A stretch of DNA of 64,000 bases from SIG575 sp045534165 (GTDB taxonomy: Bacteria; Bacillota; Clostridia; Oscillospirales; Acutalibacteraceae), in contig JAZSJD010000055.1 of the NCBI GenBank assembly GCA_045534165.1, positions 62,001 to 126,000 on the forward strand. The letters run 5' to 3'. A model generated the notes under the pieces. The model was not told where the DNA came from. It did not search any database and saw nothing but the letters and a program-made list of their open reading frames with translations. The position numbers were made by a program, and so were the translations under genes. This document shows positions 26,560 through 35,096 of this stretch, piece by piece (position 1 is the stretch's first letter; each line of letters starts with the position of its first letter).

Positions 26560-27124
26560 AATAATTTCAAAAATTAATTCACTGCTGCAAACTGAAAGCA
26601 AAATTATTATTGCGATTGAAGGACCATGTGCATCAGGAAAAACCACACTATCAGATAAACTCAGTGAAGTATTCGATTGTAATATTATACATATGGACGA
26701 TTTCTTCTTGCCTTTTGACAGACGTACTGACGAAAGACTTTGCGAAATTGGCGGAAACATTGATTACGAAAGATTTAAAACTGAAGTGGCTGATAAAATC
26801 ATTCTGGATTCACAATTCACATATAGAAAATTTAATTGCTCAAACGGTGATTTTGATCAGGAAACAGTAATATTACCTAAAAAAATCAATATAATTGAAG
26901 GAGTATATTCCCTGCATCCATCACTGATAAAAATATATAATTTAAAGGTTTTTCTCGAGATAGACGAAAAAGAAAAAATTACAAGACTAAACAAACGCTG
27001 TCCTCAAAAGCTTCAGCGTTTTATCAATGACTGGATTCCTATGGAAAACAAATATTTTGATCACTATCAAATTAAAGACAAATGCGATTTGATAATTAAC
27101 AACAACTCTTTTATAAGTTTTTAA
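26552..27124 (+). CDS. Uridine-kinase-like P-loop kinase
   Basis: A 190-residue kinase of the phosphoribulokinase/uridine kinase superfamily. Walker A is IEGPCASGKTT; the substrate region IIHMDDFFLPFDRRTDERL and the GGNIDYERF segment are clear; NIIEGVYSLHPSL follows and then the LID-like LNKRCPQKLQRF with its arginines. The enzyme is short compared with Udk (about 205-210). It overlaps the ECF S-component gene, so a role in phosphorylating the transported nucleoside-like or vitamin substrate is likely, trapping it in the cell. A plain uridine kinase remains possible. Confidence 0.75.
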   Translation: MDRIISKINSLLQTESKIIIAIEGPCASGKTTLSDKLSEVFDCNIIHMDDFFLPFDRRTDERLCEIGGNIDYERFKTEVADKIILDSQFTYRKFNCSNGDFDQETVILPKKINIIEGVYSLHPSLIKIYNLKVFLEIDEKEKITRLNKRCPQKLQRFINDWIPMENKYFDHYQIKDKCDLIINNNSFISF

Positions 27125-27142
27125 ATTTTTTTGAAATTACTA

Positions 27143-27171
27143 TTGATTTTTCTATTCAATTAAACTATAAT
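27143..27171 (+). promoter_or_regulatory. Promoter of tRNA-Leu
   Basis: TTGATT (27143-27148), 17-base spacer, perfect TATAAT (27166-27171), 15 bases before the tRNA. Confidence 0.72.
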
Positions 27172-27186
27172 ATATTAGTAATTCTC

Positions 27187-27273
27187 GCCGGAATGATGGA
27201 ATTGGCAGACGTGCTGGACTCAAAATCCAGTGGTAGCGATACCGTGCGGGTTCGACCCCCGCTTCCGGCACCA
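27187..27273 (+). tRNA. tRNA-Leu (anticodon CAA)
   Basis: An 87-nt class II tRNA with encoded CCA. The acceptor stem GCCGGAA (27187-27193) pairs with TTCCGGC (27263-27269). The anticodon arm CTGGA/TCCAG encloses CTCAAAA, so the anticodon is CAA (27221-27223), reading UUG. The long variable arm and GGTTCGA T-loop fit tRNA-Leu. Confidence 0.96.
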
Positions 27274-27306
27274 AACACCACTTTTAAGTGGTGTTTTTCT
27301 TTTTTA
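27274..27306 (+). terminator. Terminator of tRNA-Leu
   Basis: An 11-bp stem (27273-27283 with 27286-27296) followed by TTCTTTTTT, directly after the CCA end. Confidence 0.88.
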
Positions 27307-27378
27307 TAAACAAATATTCAACAAATTTCTGTTTAATTAAAGTTATCAGGAAATAATATATGGCAGGGAGGTGTTAAT

Positions 27379-28350
27379 ATCTGTACTGCTATAACTTACA
27401 AAACCAGTGATTTTTATTTTGGTCGAAATTTAGACTTATACTATCATTACGACGAAGTTGTAACTATAACCCCCAGAAATTATGTTTTCAAATTCAGAAA
27501 CGGTAGCCTTATAGACAATCATTTTGCTATCATCGGGATGGCAACAATAAGTGAAAATTATCCGCTGTATTACGAAGCAACAAATGAAAAAGGGTTAAGT
27601 ATTGCCGGTCTGAATTTTCCTGAAAATGCAGTTTACTTTGAAAAATCTGATACAAAAGATAATATCGCACCATTTGAACTTATTCCCTGGATTTTATGTC
27701 AGTGTAAAAACATTTGTGAAGCAAAATCGTTACTCATAAAAATCAATATCTATAAAATTAATTTCAGTGAAAAATTTAAGGTCTCCCCTCTTCATTGGCT
27801 GATTGCTGATGAAAATTCAGCAATTACGTTAGAGCAAACAAAAGATGGTTTAAAAATATATGATAATCCTGTTGGTGTTTTGACAAATAACCCTACCTTT
27901 GATTTTCATATGACTAATCTGTCAAATTTTATGAATCTCACACCATTACAACCTGAAAACAGATTTAGCAAAAACATCAATTTAAAGCCTTATTCTTTGG
28001 GCATGGGAGCCATTGGTTTACCCGGAGATTTATCATCTGCCTCAAGGTTTATCAGAGCAACTTTCGCCAAAACAAACTCCGTTTCAGATAACTGTGAGAG
28101 TGAAAGTGTAAATCAATTTTTCCATATATTATCAAACGTGGAACAACCAAGAGGATTAAATTCATTAGAAAAAAATAAATTTGAATACACGCTTTACAGT
28201 TGTTGCTGCAACACAAACAAAGGAATTTATTACTATACCACATATGAAAACAGTCAGATCAGCGCAGTTAATATGTACAAAGAAAATTTAAACAAAGAAT
28301 CATTAATCTTTTACCCTCTGACTAAACTTCAATTTTTCAGACAAAATTAA
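27379..28350 (+). CDS. Choloylglycine (bile salt) hydrolase family enzyme with an apparent AUC start codon
   Basis: A 323-residue Ntn hydrolase closely resembling the clostridial bile salt hydrolase as I remember it. Reading from ATC 27379 gives xCTAITYKTSDFYFGRNLDL, so the nucleophile is Cys2. Arg16, Asp19, Asn79 (AGLNFP), Asn170 (TNNPTFDF) and Arg223 (SRFIR) match the C. perfringens catalytic set with constant offsets. The SD GGGAGGTG ends 5 bases before ATC. Between the in-frame stop at 27334 and this point there is no ATG, GTG or TTG; the first ATG (27538) would remove the nucleophile. BSH deconjugates glycine/taurine bile salts; penicillin V acylase is the alternative. The start may be a true AUC, a sequencing error, or a start-loss mutation. 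Confidence 0.85.
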   Translation: MCTAITYKTSDFYFGRNLDLYYHYDEVVTITPRNYVFKFRNGSLIDNHFAIIGMATISENYPLYYEATNEKGLSIAGLNFPENAVYFEKSDTKDNIAPFELIPWILCQCKNICEAKSLLIKINIYKINFSEKFKVSPLHWLIADENSAITLEQTKDGLKIYDNPVGVLTNNPTFDFHMTNLSNFMNLTPLQPENRFSKNINLKPYSLGMGAIGLPGDLSSASRFIRATFAKTNSVSDNCESESVNQFFHILSNVEQPRGLNSLEKNKFEYTLYSCCCNTNKGIYYYTTYENSQISAVNMYKENLNKESLIFYPLTKLQFFRQN

Positions 28351-28379
28351 ACCCATTTAGAATAACTCTAAATGGGTTT
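28349..28379. terminator. Bidirectional terminator between the hydrolase and the acyl-CoA synthetase gene
   Basis: A 13-bp stem (28349-28361 with 28367-28379) with an ATAAC loop. It begins inside the TAA stop of the hydrolase and ends 4 bases before the convergent gene's stop. Confidence 0.85.
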
Positions 28380-28383
28380 AGTT

Positions 28384-30078
28384 TTACATTGAAATTTTCT
28401 CGAAATCTTTTAAGAAATAGTCTAACTTACCATTAATTGTTTTAGGCAGATGCTCAACATAAATCAACTCAACCGGTCTCATATACTCTGCAAGATATTT
28501 ATTGACAAAATCCTGAACATCCTTCTTTGAGCGTGCTAAATTATTGGTATCCTTCAAAACAATTATTCCAACCGGAACTTTACCATAAGCATGATTTTCA
28601 TCATCTTTTGTGACGATCATACATTGTTTGACTTCAGGACATTTTTCAATAACTTTTTCAATTGCATATGGTGAAACCTTTGTGCCATCATAACGAACAT
28701 ACATTCTTTTGATTCGTTCACAAAAATATATAAATCCATTTTCATCTTCATAGGCAATATCACCGCTATGCAACCAGATTTTGCCATCATCGTGAACCTT
28801 AAGCAAAGCATCTGTTGCAGGTTTATCATTTAAATAACCTTTACACACGCTGGGACTACATATGCAAATTTCACCTTTTTCGCCAACAGGAACCTCACAT
28901 AATTTTTCATTATCAAAAATTTTGATTTCAGTTAAAAATGCGGCTTTACCCATACTTCCTTGCGGTGAACCAACGGGAGGAATAATAGCAGTAGATGCTG
29001 TTTCAGTTAAACCATAACCGTTAATTAACCAAGATGTACTGCCACATTCTTTTAAAGTAGCGTTAATTTTATTTTCATATTCAGCGAATAACTTGTCACC
29101 ACCAACAACAATTGCTTTTAAGAATGAAAGATCACAATTTTCAAAATCATCATCCAAAAAAGTTTCCCAGTGAGAAGGTACAGTAATAATAAAGTTGGGC
29201 TTTTCTTTTAAAAGAATTTTTTTCATCTGTTTTTCATTAAAAAGAGGATACAGACGTGCATGAACACCCAGACACAACGGCAATTGTGTTCCGATAGTTA
29301 TTCCATAACAAGTAAAAGGCGGCATTATATTCAACAAACTATCGCCTTTATTAATGTCAATTTCTGCTTTTGCTAGTTGCATAACACCTGCATTGATATT
29401 TTTATTTGTAAGAATAACACATTTGCGACCATAAGTTGTACCGCTTGTATAAAAATATGCGCATATATCGTCGCCGTCAATTCTATCCAGAATAACATCA
29501 GAGCAACCGTTATTTCTTTTAACAAATTCATTAAAATGAAAAATATTCTTGTTTTTCATTTTAATTACTGTTCTGCCTTTGAATATATCAGCAAAAAATC
29601 CTCCTATTTTAGTAATTCCGCCAATGGTGTTAGTTGAACGAACACAAATAACCTGACAGGAATTTACATTTTTGAATGCATGCAAATGAAAATCAGAAAC
29701 AAAACAGATTTTCGGGTTTACATCTGATATAGTTTTTAAAACATCTTCTTCAGTGCTTCTGCAATCTAAGCCACAATAAATAGCACCTATTTTATTAATA
29801 GCATAAAACAGATACAAAGCTTCCGGAATTGAAGGTAATGAAACGATAATGACATCTCCTTTTTTTATCCCTGAAGCATAAAGAGCCTTCACATTCTCAT
29901 CAATTTTTTCATTAAATTTTTTATAAGTAAATTTGATTCCGTAAAAACTTAATGCTACTAAATCATCGAATGTTTCCGTACTTTTTTTGAAATAATCATA
30001 AACACTCAAATTTAAAACAGAGTTTACAAAATCTTCTTCAGATTCAACAATATTATTTTTTATTAATAATTCATCCAT
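28384..30078 (-). CDS. AMP-dependent acyl-CoA synthetase/ligase
   Basis: A 564-residue adenylate-forming enzyme (ANL superfamily). The P-loop-like A3 motif is YFYTSGTTYGRKCVI, A5 is NGYGLTETAS, A7/A8 is WLHSGDIAYEDENGFIYFCERIKRM and the A10 lysine is in PKTINGKLDY. It activates a carboxylic acid to an acyl-AMP and, probably, a CoA thioester; the hydrophobic acid substrate cannot be told from the sequence. It is monocistronic and convergent with the bile-salt-hydrolase-like gene. The SD AAGGGTAGG precedes the ATG. Bile-acid CoA ligase (BaiB-like) is a tempting idea because of the neighbour but has no direct support here. Confidence 0.85.
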   Translation of the reverse strand: MDELLIKNNIVESEEDFVNSVLNLSVYDYFKKSTETFDDLVALSFYGIKFTYKKFNEKIDENVKALYASGIKKGDVIIVSLPSIPEALYLFYAINKIGAIYCGLDCRSTEEDVLKTISDVNPKICFVSDFHLHAFKNVNSCQVICVRSTNTIGGITKIGGFFADIFKGRTVIKMKNKNIFHFNEFVKRNNGCSDVILDRIDGDDICAYFYTSGTTYGRKCVILTNKNINAGVMQLAKAEIDINKGDSLLNIMPPFTCYGITIGTQLPLCLGVHARLYPLFNEKQMKKILLKEKPNFIITVPSHWETFLDDDFENCDLSFLKAIVVGGDKLFAEYENKINATLKECGSTSWLINGYGLTETASTAIIPPVGSPQGSMGKAAFLTEIKIFDNEKLCEVPVGEKGEICICSPSVCKGYLNDKPATDALLKVHDDGKIWLHSGDIAYEDENGFIYFCERIKRMYVRYDGTKVSPYAIEKVIEKCPEVKQCMIVTKDDENHAYGKVPVGIIVLKDTNNLARSKKDVQDFVNKYLAEYMRPVELIYVEHLPKTINGKLDYFLKDFEKISM

Positions 30079-30178
30079 TCTAACAGCCTACCCTTAAGTA
30101 ATAATTATATTTATGGTTAAAAAATCACCAACATTATTGCAATCATAAACATTATTTTCATAACACCTGAAGTTACTA

Positions 30179-31978
30179 TTATAGCGATTCGCTATATTTT
30201 TCCGCCTGAAGTCGGAACATTTCGGCATACTTACCGTTCAACACCATCAACTCTTCATGGCTGCCACTTTCAATAACACGCCCATTTTCCATCATTAAAA
30301 TTCTATCTGCATGGCGAGTTGTTGAAAGTCTGTGTGAAATAAAAATAACTGTTTTCTCAACTGATGCCTCCATCATTGCCTGATTTAATTCATATTCGGA
30401 AACCGGATCAAGATTTGCAGAAGGCTCATCAAGAATGACATATGGACACTTTTTATAAAAAGCACGGGCAATAGCAATTTTTTGTTGTTCACCACCCGAT
30501 AGCATAAGACCATTATCATCAAACTCCCTGAGCAAAGTAGTGTGAACTCCGTCAGGCAATTCTTTGTTGAATCCTGCCGCCTTCAACGCCTGCATAACCC
30601 TTTCTTCATCAAACTCTGTTTCAAGAGCAACATTCTCTCCGATGGAAGCTGAAAAAATCTGAAAATCCTGAAATACTGCTGAGAAACGGGCTCTGTGTGA
30701 GTCTATTGTCACATCTCTTATATCCTGAGAACCGACTTCAATTGAACCATCAGTTACATCATATAAGCGAAGCAAAAGATTCGTCAGCGTAGTCTTGCCC
30801 GCACCATTATAACCCACCAATGCTATTTTTTCATAAGGTTTAATTTCAAGACTGATATTTTCAAGTGCATTTTTTTCGCTATCTTTATATTTAAATGACG
30901 CGTTTTTGATTACAATAGTTTCAGGTTTTCCGCATTCTGCAACGTGTTCACCATCTTTAAGATCAGATTTTGTTCCGAGAAAAATCCTGTATTTTTCAAT
31001 CATTTTTGATCTTTCAGTAAAAGTCCTGATTGAATATACAGTTAAATAAAGTATTGATGCACCTATCTGTACCGCACCATTAAATGCTGCAACAAAATCC
31101 CCCGCCCCTAAATTATGAGTGATCAAAGTCTGATAGCCAATATATGCCGTAAGAGCAAACATAAATCCGATAATTTGAATGCCGGATTCCTGGAAAAAGA
31201 AACCCCACTCGATCTTCTTCAAGAATTTACTCTCTGTCCGGTATGTATCTTCAACACATTCATCAAATCTTTTAAGAAGTAACTTTTTTATACCGCTTAT
31301 TCTTATTTCACCTGCATATTCCTGCAGGTAAAACAATCTTGCGAAATAGTCACTTTTTCTTTCTTTTTCGACAATTGACTCACGTCTTCGCATCTGAAGA
31401 TTTCCCAGATAACGACCAAGAGGAACAAAGCCAAAAACAAAAACAAAAACAATTAACAGACATACAGGGTCGATTGTCATAATCACAGTGCTGATTGAAA
31501 CGAAAGATATTATTTCAGCAACGTAGTGTCTGATAGTTTCTAAAAATGACTGAATATTTTCTGATGAAGTCTGTATCGCAAGAATAAAATCAGAATAAAA
31601 CGAAGGATTATCATATTTTGATAAATCGAGTTCAATCGCTTTATTATAAAGCTTTGAATGGATGCCGAGATATAATTTTTCACGCTCACGGTGTCCATAA
31701 ATTTCATAAAAAACGCTTGAAAAAATAGTTGAAAACACCATTATGCTTACCATGATTCCAACACCGAGAAGGATAGTTTTGGCATCTCCACCATTCTGTA
31801 CCTCATCAATAACAAATTTGATTCCGATAACAGAAATAAGCTTACCGGGCAGAATTGTCAGTATTTCCTCTAATATTTCACCAATAGCAAGTCCCGGTGA
31901 AATAGAAAACATCAATTTCAGCATATACCAGGTATTTGACAGAATGCTGAAATTGCTTTTTGTCTTATTCTTTTTCAT
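30179..31978 (-). CDS. ABC exporter half-transporter (second pair, distal gene)
   Basis: A 599-residue exporter: five or six membrane helices (about 25-320) and an NBD (about 355-595) with Walker A GYNGAGKTT, Q-loop FQDFQ, signature LSGGEQQK, Walker B YVILDEPSANLDP with catalytic Glu and H-loop SHRLS. Both this and its partner have full catalytic residues, unlike the pair at 7882-11507. The ATG overlaps the partner's stop (ATGA). The SD GGAGGTGGATG lies within the partner's last codons. Such pairs often export peptides or glycoconjugates; no peptide precursor or modification gene is visible here, and a glycosyltransferase is the first gene of the operon. Confidence 0.87.
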   Translation of the reverse strand: MKKNKTKSNFSILSNTWYMLKLMFSISPGLAIGEILEEILTILPGKLISVIGIKFVIDEVQNGGDAKTILLGVGIMVSIMVFSTIFSSVFYEIYGHREREKLYLGIHSKLYNKAIELDLSKYDNPSFYSDFILAIQTSSENIQSFLETIRHYVAEIISFVSISTVIMTIDPVCLLIVFVFVFGFVPLGRYLGNLQMRRRESIVEKERKSDYFARLFYLQEYAGEIRISGIKKLLLKRFDECVEDTYRTESKFLKKIEWGFFFQESGIQIIGFMFALTAYIGYQTLITHNLGAGDFVAAFNGAVQIGASILYLTVYSIRTFTERSKMIEKYRIFLGTKSDLKDGEHVAECGKPETIVIKNASFKYKDSEKNALENISLEIKPYEKIALVGYNGAGKTTLTNLLLRLYDVTDGSIEVGSQDIRDVTIDSHRARFSAVFQDFQIFSASIGENVALETEFDEERVMQALKAAGFNKELPDGVHTTLLREFDDNGLMLSGGEQQKIAIARAFYKKCPYVILDEPSANLDPVSEYELNQAMMEASVEKTVIFISHRLSTTRHADRILMMENGRVIESGSHEELMVLNGKYAEMFRLQAEKYSESL

Positions 31979-33795
31979 ATTACATCCACCTCCTCACTAT
32001 AATTGGAGGCCTGCATATTAAACATTTCAGAATATACTCCGCCATTGTTCATCAATTCTTCGTGTGTGCCTGTTTCAAGTATAGTTCCGTTGCCGAAAAC
32101 AAAGATTTTATCTGACAAAACTGCACTTGAAAGTCTGTGAGAAATAAAGATAACTGTTTTTTCATCGGTTTCCTTGATGATACTCTCATACATTTTATAT
32201 TCCGCAATCGGATCGAGCGCAGACGAAGGTTCATCGAGAATTGCAAGACTATAATTTTTCGCAAACATTCTTGCAGCAGCAATTTTCTGCTGCTCACCGC
32301 CTGAAAGACCTGTACCTTTTTCATCAAATTCTCTCGTTATGACAGTATTACCTTTTTGTGGCAAAGTAGCTATTTTTTTATATACACCGCTCTTCTTCAA
32401 CGAAGATTCCGCAAGTAACACATCATCTTCATTTTCTATCTGTCGGCAAAGAACATTTTCGTCAACAGACAGTGCATATACTTTATAATTCTGAAAAACA
32501 GTTGCGAGCTGCCTTCTGAGAGAATTAGTGTCATACTCAGAAACGTTGACACCGTTATAAAGTATTTCACCTTCTGTGGGGTCATAAAAACGAAGCAGAA
32601 GCTTTACAAATGTGGTTTTACCTGCACCATTATGACCTACAACTGCCACTCTGTCTTCTTTATTAATCTTCAACGATACGTTTTTAAGAGAATACTTATC
32701 TGACCCGGGATATCTGAATGAAACATTTCTGAACTCAACCGATTCAAAATCATCTGCATATTTTTCGCCGGATAACACTTTCGGTTCAAAACTGAAAAAT
32801 TCTTTCAGATATCCGAAATACAGCGAAACCTTCTGTATTTTTGAAGCACATTCAATACATTCGTTAACAGCAGAATTAAGATTATTAACAGCAGTCATTA
32901 CAACAGAAAAATCGGAAACGGGTAAATCTTTTTTCACAACAAATCTGTAGCAGGTATAAAGATATGTAGCAGCAACCGGCAAAGATTCGCTGAAAGAGCT
33001 TACAATAAAATCAATTATCGCAACTCTGATACCGTATTTTCTGATGATTGCTCTGTTATTTTCAACAGCTTTTTTCATTTTATGGTACATCACATTAAAA
33101 ATGTTTGAAGTACGCATATCTTTAGAATAATCACGAAGAAAAACAGTGCGCTGAACATAAGATTTTTCTCTTGTATTAGGAGTCATCTCTTTGTCTTTCT
33201 GTAATTCAATTCTGTTTTTACGTCCGAGAATCAGAAATACAGGCAACAGCATAAACATAATCAGCAGAAGCTTCGGATCAATAGAAATAATATAAATCAA
33301 CAGGAAAACTCCCGTAAGTACACTTGAAAACAAACGAGCAAAATAATATATAAAATCTACATATCTTTTGTTAGTAATAATTTCCGTTGCGCGTGTATAT
33401 TTATCATAAAATTCGGGATTTTCATAACACTCTATATCCACTTGTCCGGCCTGTATGAATATCTTTTTATTCAGAGAATGATATACTCTTCTGTAACAAA
33501 GCGTTATATAATAATCGCTGAACATTTCAAGTGCTTTTGCAATAATACCCGAAAGCACGAAAATTCCGACCATTATCATATATTCCTTATATGTACTTTT
33601 TTGTTCTATAAGTCCTAATAAAACGCGTAAAAACAAAATCTGCTGAATAAAGTTTGCAAAAAACCAATATGCTGTCTGCGTCAGAGTCATCATAGGAATT
33701 GCCAAGGGTGATGCTTCAGATATTATTTTGATTGCATAACCTGCATTTTTAAGCGTTTCAAAAGGCTTTTTATCCTTTTTTCTGTTTTTCTTCAT
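31975..33795 (-). CDS. ABC exporter half-transporter (second pair, proximal gene)
   Basis: A 606-residue partner of the preceding entry. The frame extends to GTG 33804; ATG 33795 is preferred, but the SD (AAGTGAT) is weak, so the start is uncertain by three codons. The membrane domain covers about 30-320. The NBD has Walker A GHNGAGKTT, signature LSGGEQQK, Walker B LAILDEPSSALDP and ISHRLS. The two halves share an unusual EQQK signature and similar Q-loops (FQNYK/FQDFQ), consistent with a duplicated pair forming a heterodimer. It starts 12 bases after the glycosyltransferase stop. Confidence 0.87.
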   Translation of the reverse strand: MKKNRKKDKKPFETLKNAGYAIKIISEASPLAIPMMTLTQTAYWFFANFIQQILFLRVLLGLIEQKSTYKEYMIMVGIFVLSGIIAKALEMFSDYYITLCYRRVYHSLNKKIFIQAGQVDIECYENPEFYDKYTRATEIITNKRYVDFIYYFARLFSSVLTGVFLLIYIISIDPKLLLIMFMLLPVFLILGRKNRIELQKDKEMTPNTREKSYVQRTVFLRDYSKDMRTSNIFNVMYHKMKKAVENNRAIIRKYGIRVAIIDFIVSSFSESLPVAATYLYTCYRFVVKKDLPVSDFSVVMTAVNNLNSAVNECIECASKIQKVSLYFGYLKEFFSFEPKVLSGEKYADDFESVEFRNVSFRYPGSDKYSLKNVSLKINKEDRVAVVGHNGAGKTTFVKLLLRFYDPTEGEILYNGVNVSEYDTNSLRRQLATVFQNYKVYALSVDENVLCRQIENEDDVLLAESSLKKSGVYKKIATLPQKGNTVITREFDEKGTGLSGGEQQKIAAARMFAKNYSLAILDEPSSALDPIAEYKMYESIIKETDEKTVIFISHRLSSAVLSDKIFVFGNGTILETGTHEELMNNGGVYSEMFNMQASNYSEEVDVI

Positions 33796-33807
33796 ATAAA
33801 TCACTTA

Positions 33808-34929
33808 TTATTTCAAAACGGGTTCTTTAACTGTTTTTCTGTCAAAAATTTTATCGTAGTATGCTTCAATAACTATATTTCTGTCGTAATTTTCTTCAAC
33901 AAATTTTCTGCCTTTTCTGCCCATTTCAACTTTATCTCCATAAGGCATTTCAATGAATTTTTCAAGAGCACGGACTAAATCGTCAACATCTTTAACATTA
34001 AAACCGATACCTGTTTCACCCTCAATGTAAGTTTCTTTGCAGCCTGTAACACGGGTCGCAAGAACAGGTCTTGCACAAGCAGATCCTTCAAGAAGCACAT
34101 TTGCAATTCCTTCGTGGTATGAAGGAAGAATATTTGCCCAACCCTGCTTGACGTAAGGGTGAATATCATTCTGCGAACCATGATATTTAATAAAACCCTG
34201 TTCATCAAGGTCTTTTATATAATCAGGGTCAACATCTTCTTCAAGAGGGCCGATAACATCAAAAATCACATCAGGGTATTTCTGTTTTATGATTTTTGCA
34301 GCATCAAACAGTTCAAAAGAGCCCTTATCTCTCATAACGCGGCTTACGAACACAATGCGTATAGGCGAATTTTCATCAGGATATTCTTCTGCGCAGTGGT
34401 AAACAAGATTTACACCTGAACCGGGAATAATGGAACTGTTGTTATCGTTCACAATTCCTGCATTTTTAAATAAATCATGGTTAGGTTGATTCTGGAAAAA
34501 TGTGTGATGATTTTTTCTTAAACCTGCTTTATAGAGTGTCATTGTGATTTTACTGAGCAAACCACCGTTTGCGATTGATGTGCCGAGACCTGTAACGTTG
34601 GAAATACATTTGTTTCCTGTAAGTCCGCAGGCAAGGCTTCCGTAAATATTCGCTTTGATTGTATATGTTAAAACAGCATCAGGTTTAAGTTTTCTGAGTG
34701 TTTTTATATAAGAGAGAATCAATTTTAAATCCGCAATAGGATTTGTTCCTCGTCTGTCAACTTTTGTAGGAATGATTTTGCAACCCATTTCTTCAAAAAG
34801 CTTATTATCTTCACTTTCGGAAATGGCAAGATACACTTCATTTCCGTCTTTGATTAATCTTTCCATAAGTTCTCTGCGATAGTAATATAAGCCCGTAAAA
34901 CCGTGTGCTAAAAATAAAATCTTTTTCAC
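33808..34929 (-). CDS. Glycosyltransferase, GT4 type
   Basis: A 373-residue GT-B fold enzyme. The start at GTG 34929 follows AAGGGTGATT; the longer frame from 34956 has no SD. The N-terminal domain begins KKILFLAHGFTGLYYYRRELMERL; the C-terminal nucleotide-sugar domain has RIVFVSRVMRDKGSFELFDA and the EX7E region SYHEGIANVLLEGSACARPVL. It resembles capsular/exopolysaccharide or lipid-linked transferases that retain the anomeric configuration. With the two ABC subunits downstream it suggests synthesis and export of a glycolipid or surface glycan; the sugar donor is unknown. Confidence 0.85.
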   Translation of the reverse strand: MKKILFLAHGFTGLYYYRRELMERLIKDGNEVYLAISESEDNKLFEEMGCKIIPTKVDRRGTNPIADLKLILSYIKTLRKLKPDAVLTYTIKANIYGSLACGLTGNKCISNVTGLGTSIANGGLLSKITMTLYKAGLRKNHHTFFQNQPNHDLFKNAGIVNDNNSSIIPGSGVNLVYHCAEEYPDENSPIRIVFVSRVMRDKGSFELFDAAKIIKQKYPDVIFDVIGPLEEDVDPDYIKDLDEQGFIKYHGSQNDIHPYVKQGWANILPSYHEGIANVLLEGSACARPVLATRVTGCKETYIEGETGIGFNVKDVDDLVRALEKFIEMPYGDKVEMGRKGRKFVEENYDRNIVIEAYYDKIFDRKTVKEPVLK

Positions 34930-34959
34930 AGTAATCACCCTTTTATGCATAATCAATTA

Positions 34960-34988
34960 ATTTTATCACTAAAATTTTTTAATGTCAA
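34960..34988 (-). promoter_or_regulatory. Promoter of the glycosyltransferase-ABC operon
   Basis: Minus strand: perfect TTGACA (34988-34983), 17-base spacer, TAAAAT (34965-34960), 30 bases before the GTG. Confidence 0.8.
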
Positions 34989-35037
34989 CACAGTGTATTT
35001 TTATTACAATTTAATACAAAAAATAGTTATATAATTA

Positions 35038-35066
35038 TTGAAATCCACGACATAATGTGGTATGAT
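35038..35066 (+). promoter_or_regulatory. Promoter of the sugar isomerase/oxidoreductase operon
   Basis: TTGAAA (35038-35043), 17-base spacer, TATGAT (35061-35066). The spacer contains a short inverted repeat CCAC...GTGG (35045-35048 with 35057-35060), a possible operator. Confidence 0.68.
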
Positions 35067-35096
35067 TGTTAAAAAGTACAGAAAGCAGATGATTTT

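Noticed and set aside
27538..27540. First ATG as start of the bile-salt-hydrolase-like gene
   Set aside because: It would delete about 53 residues including the catalytic Cys, Arg and Asp.
30179..33795. RiPP (lanthipeptide) cluster around the ABC pair
   Set aside because: No short precursor, modification enzyme or protease is found on either side.
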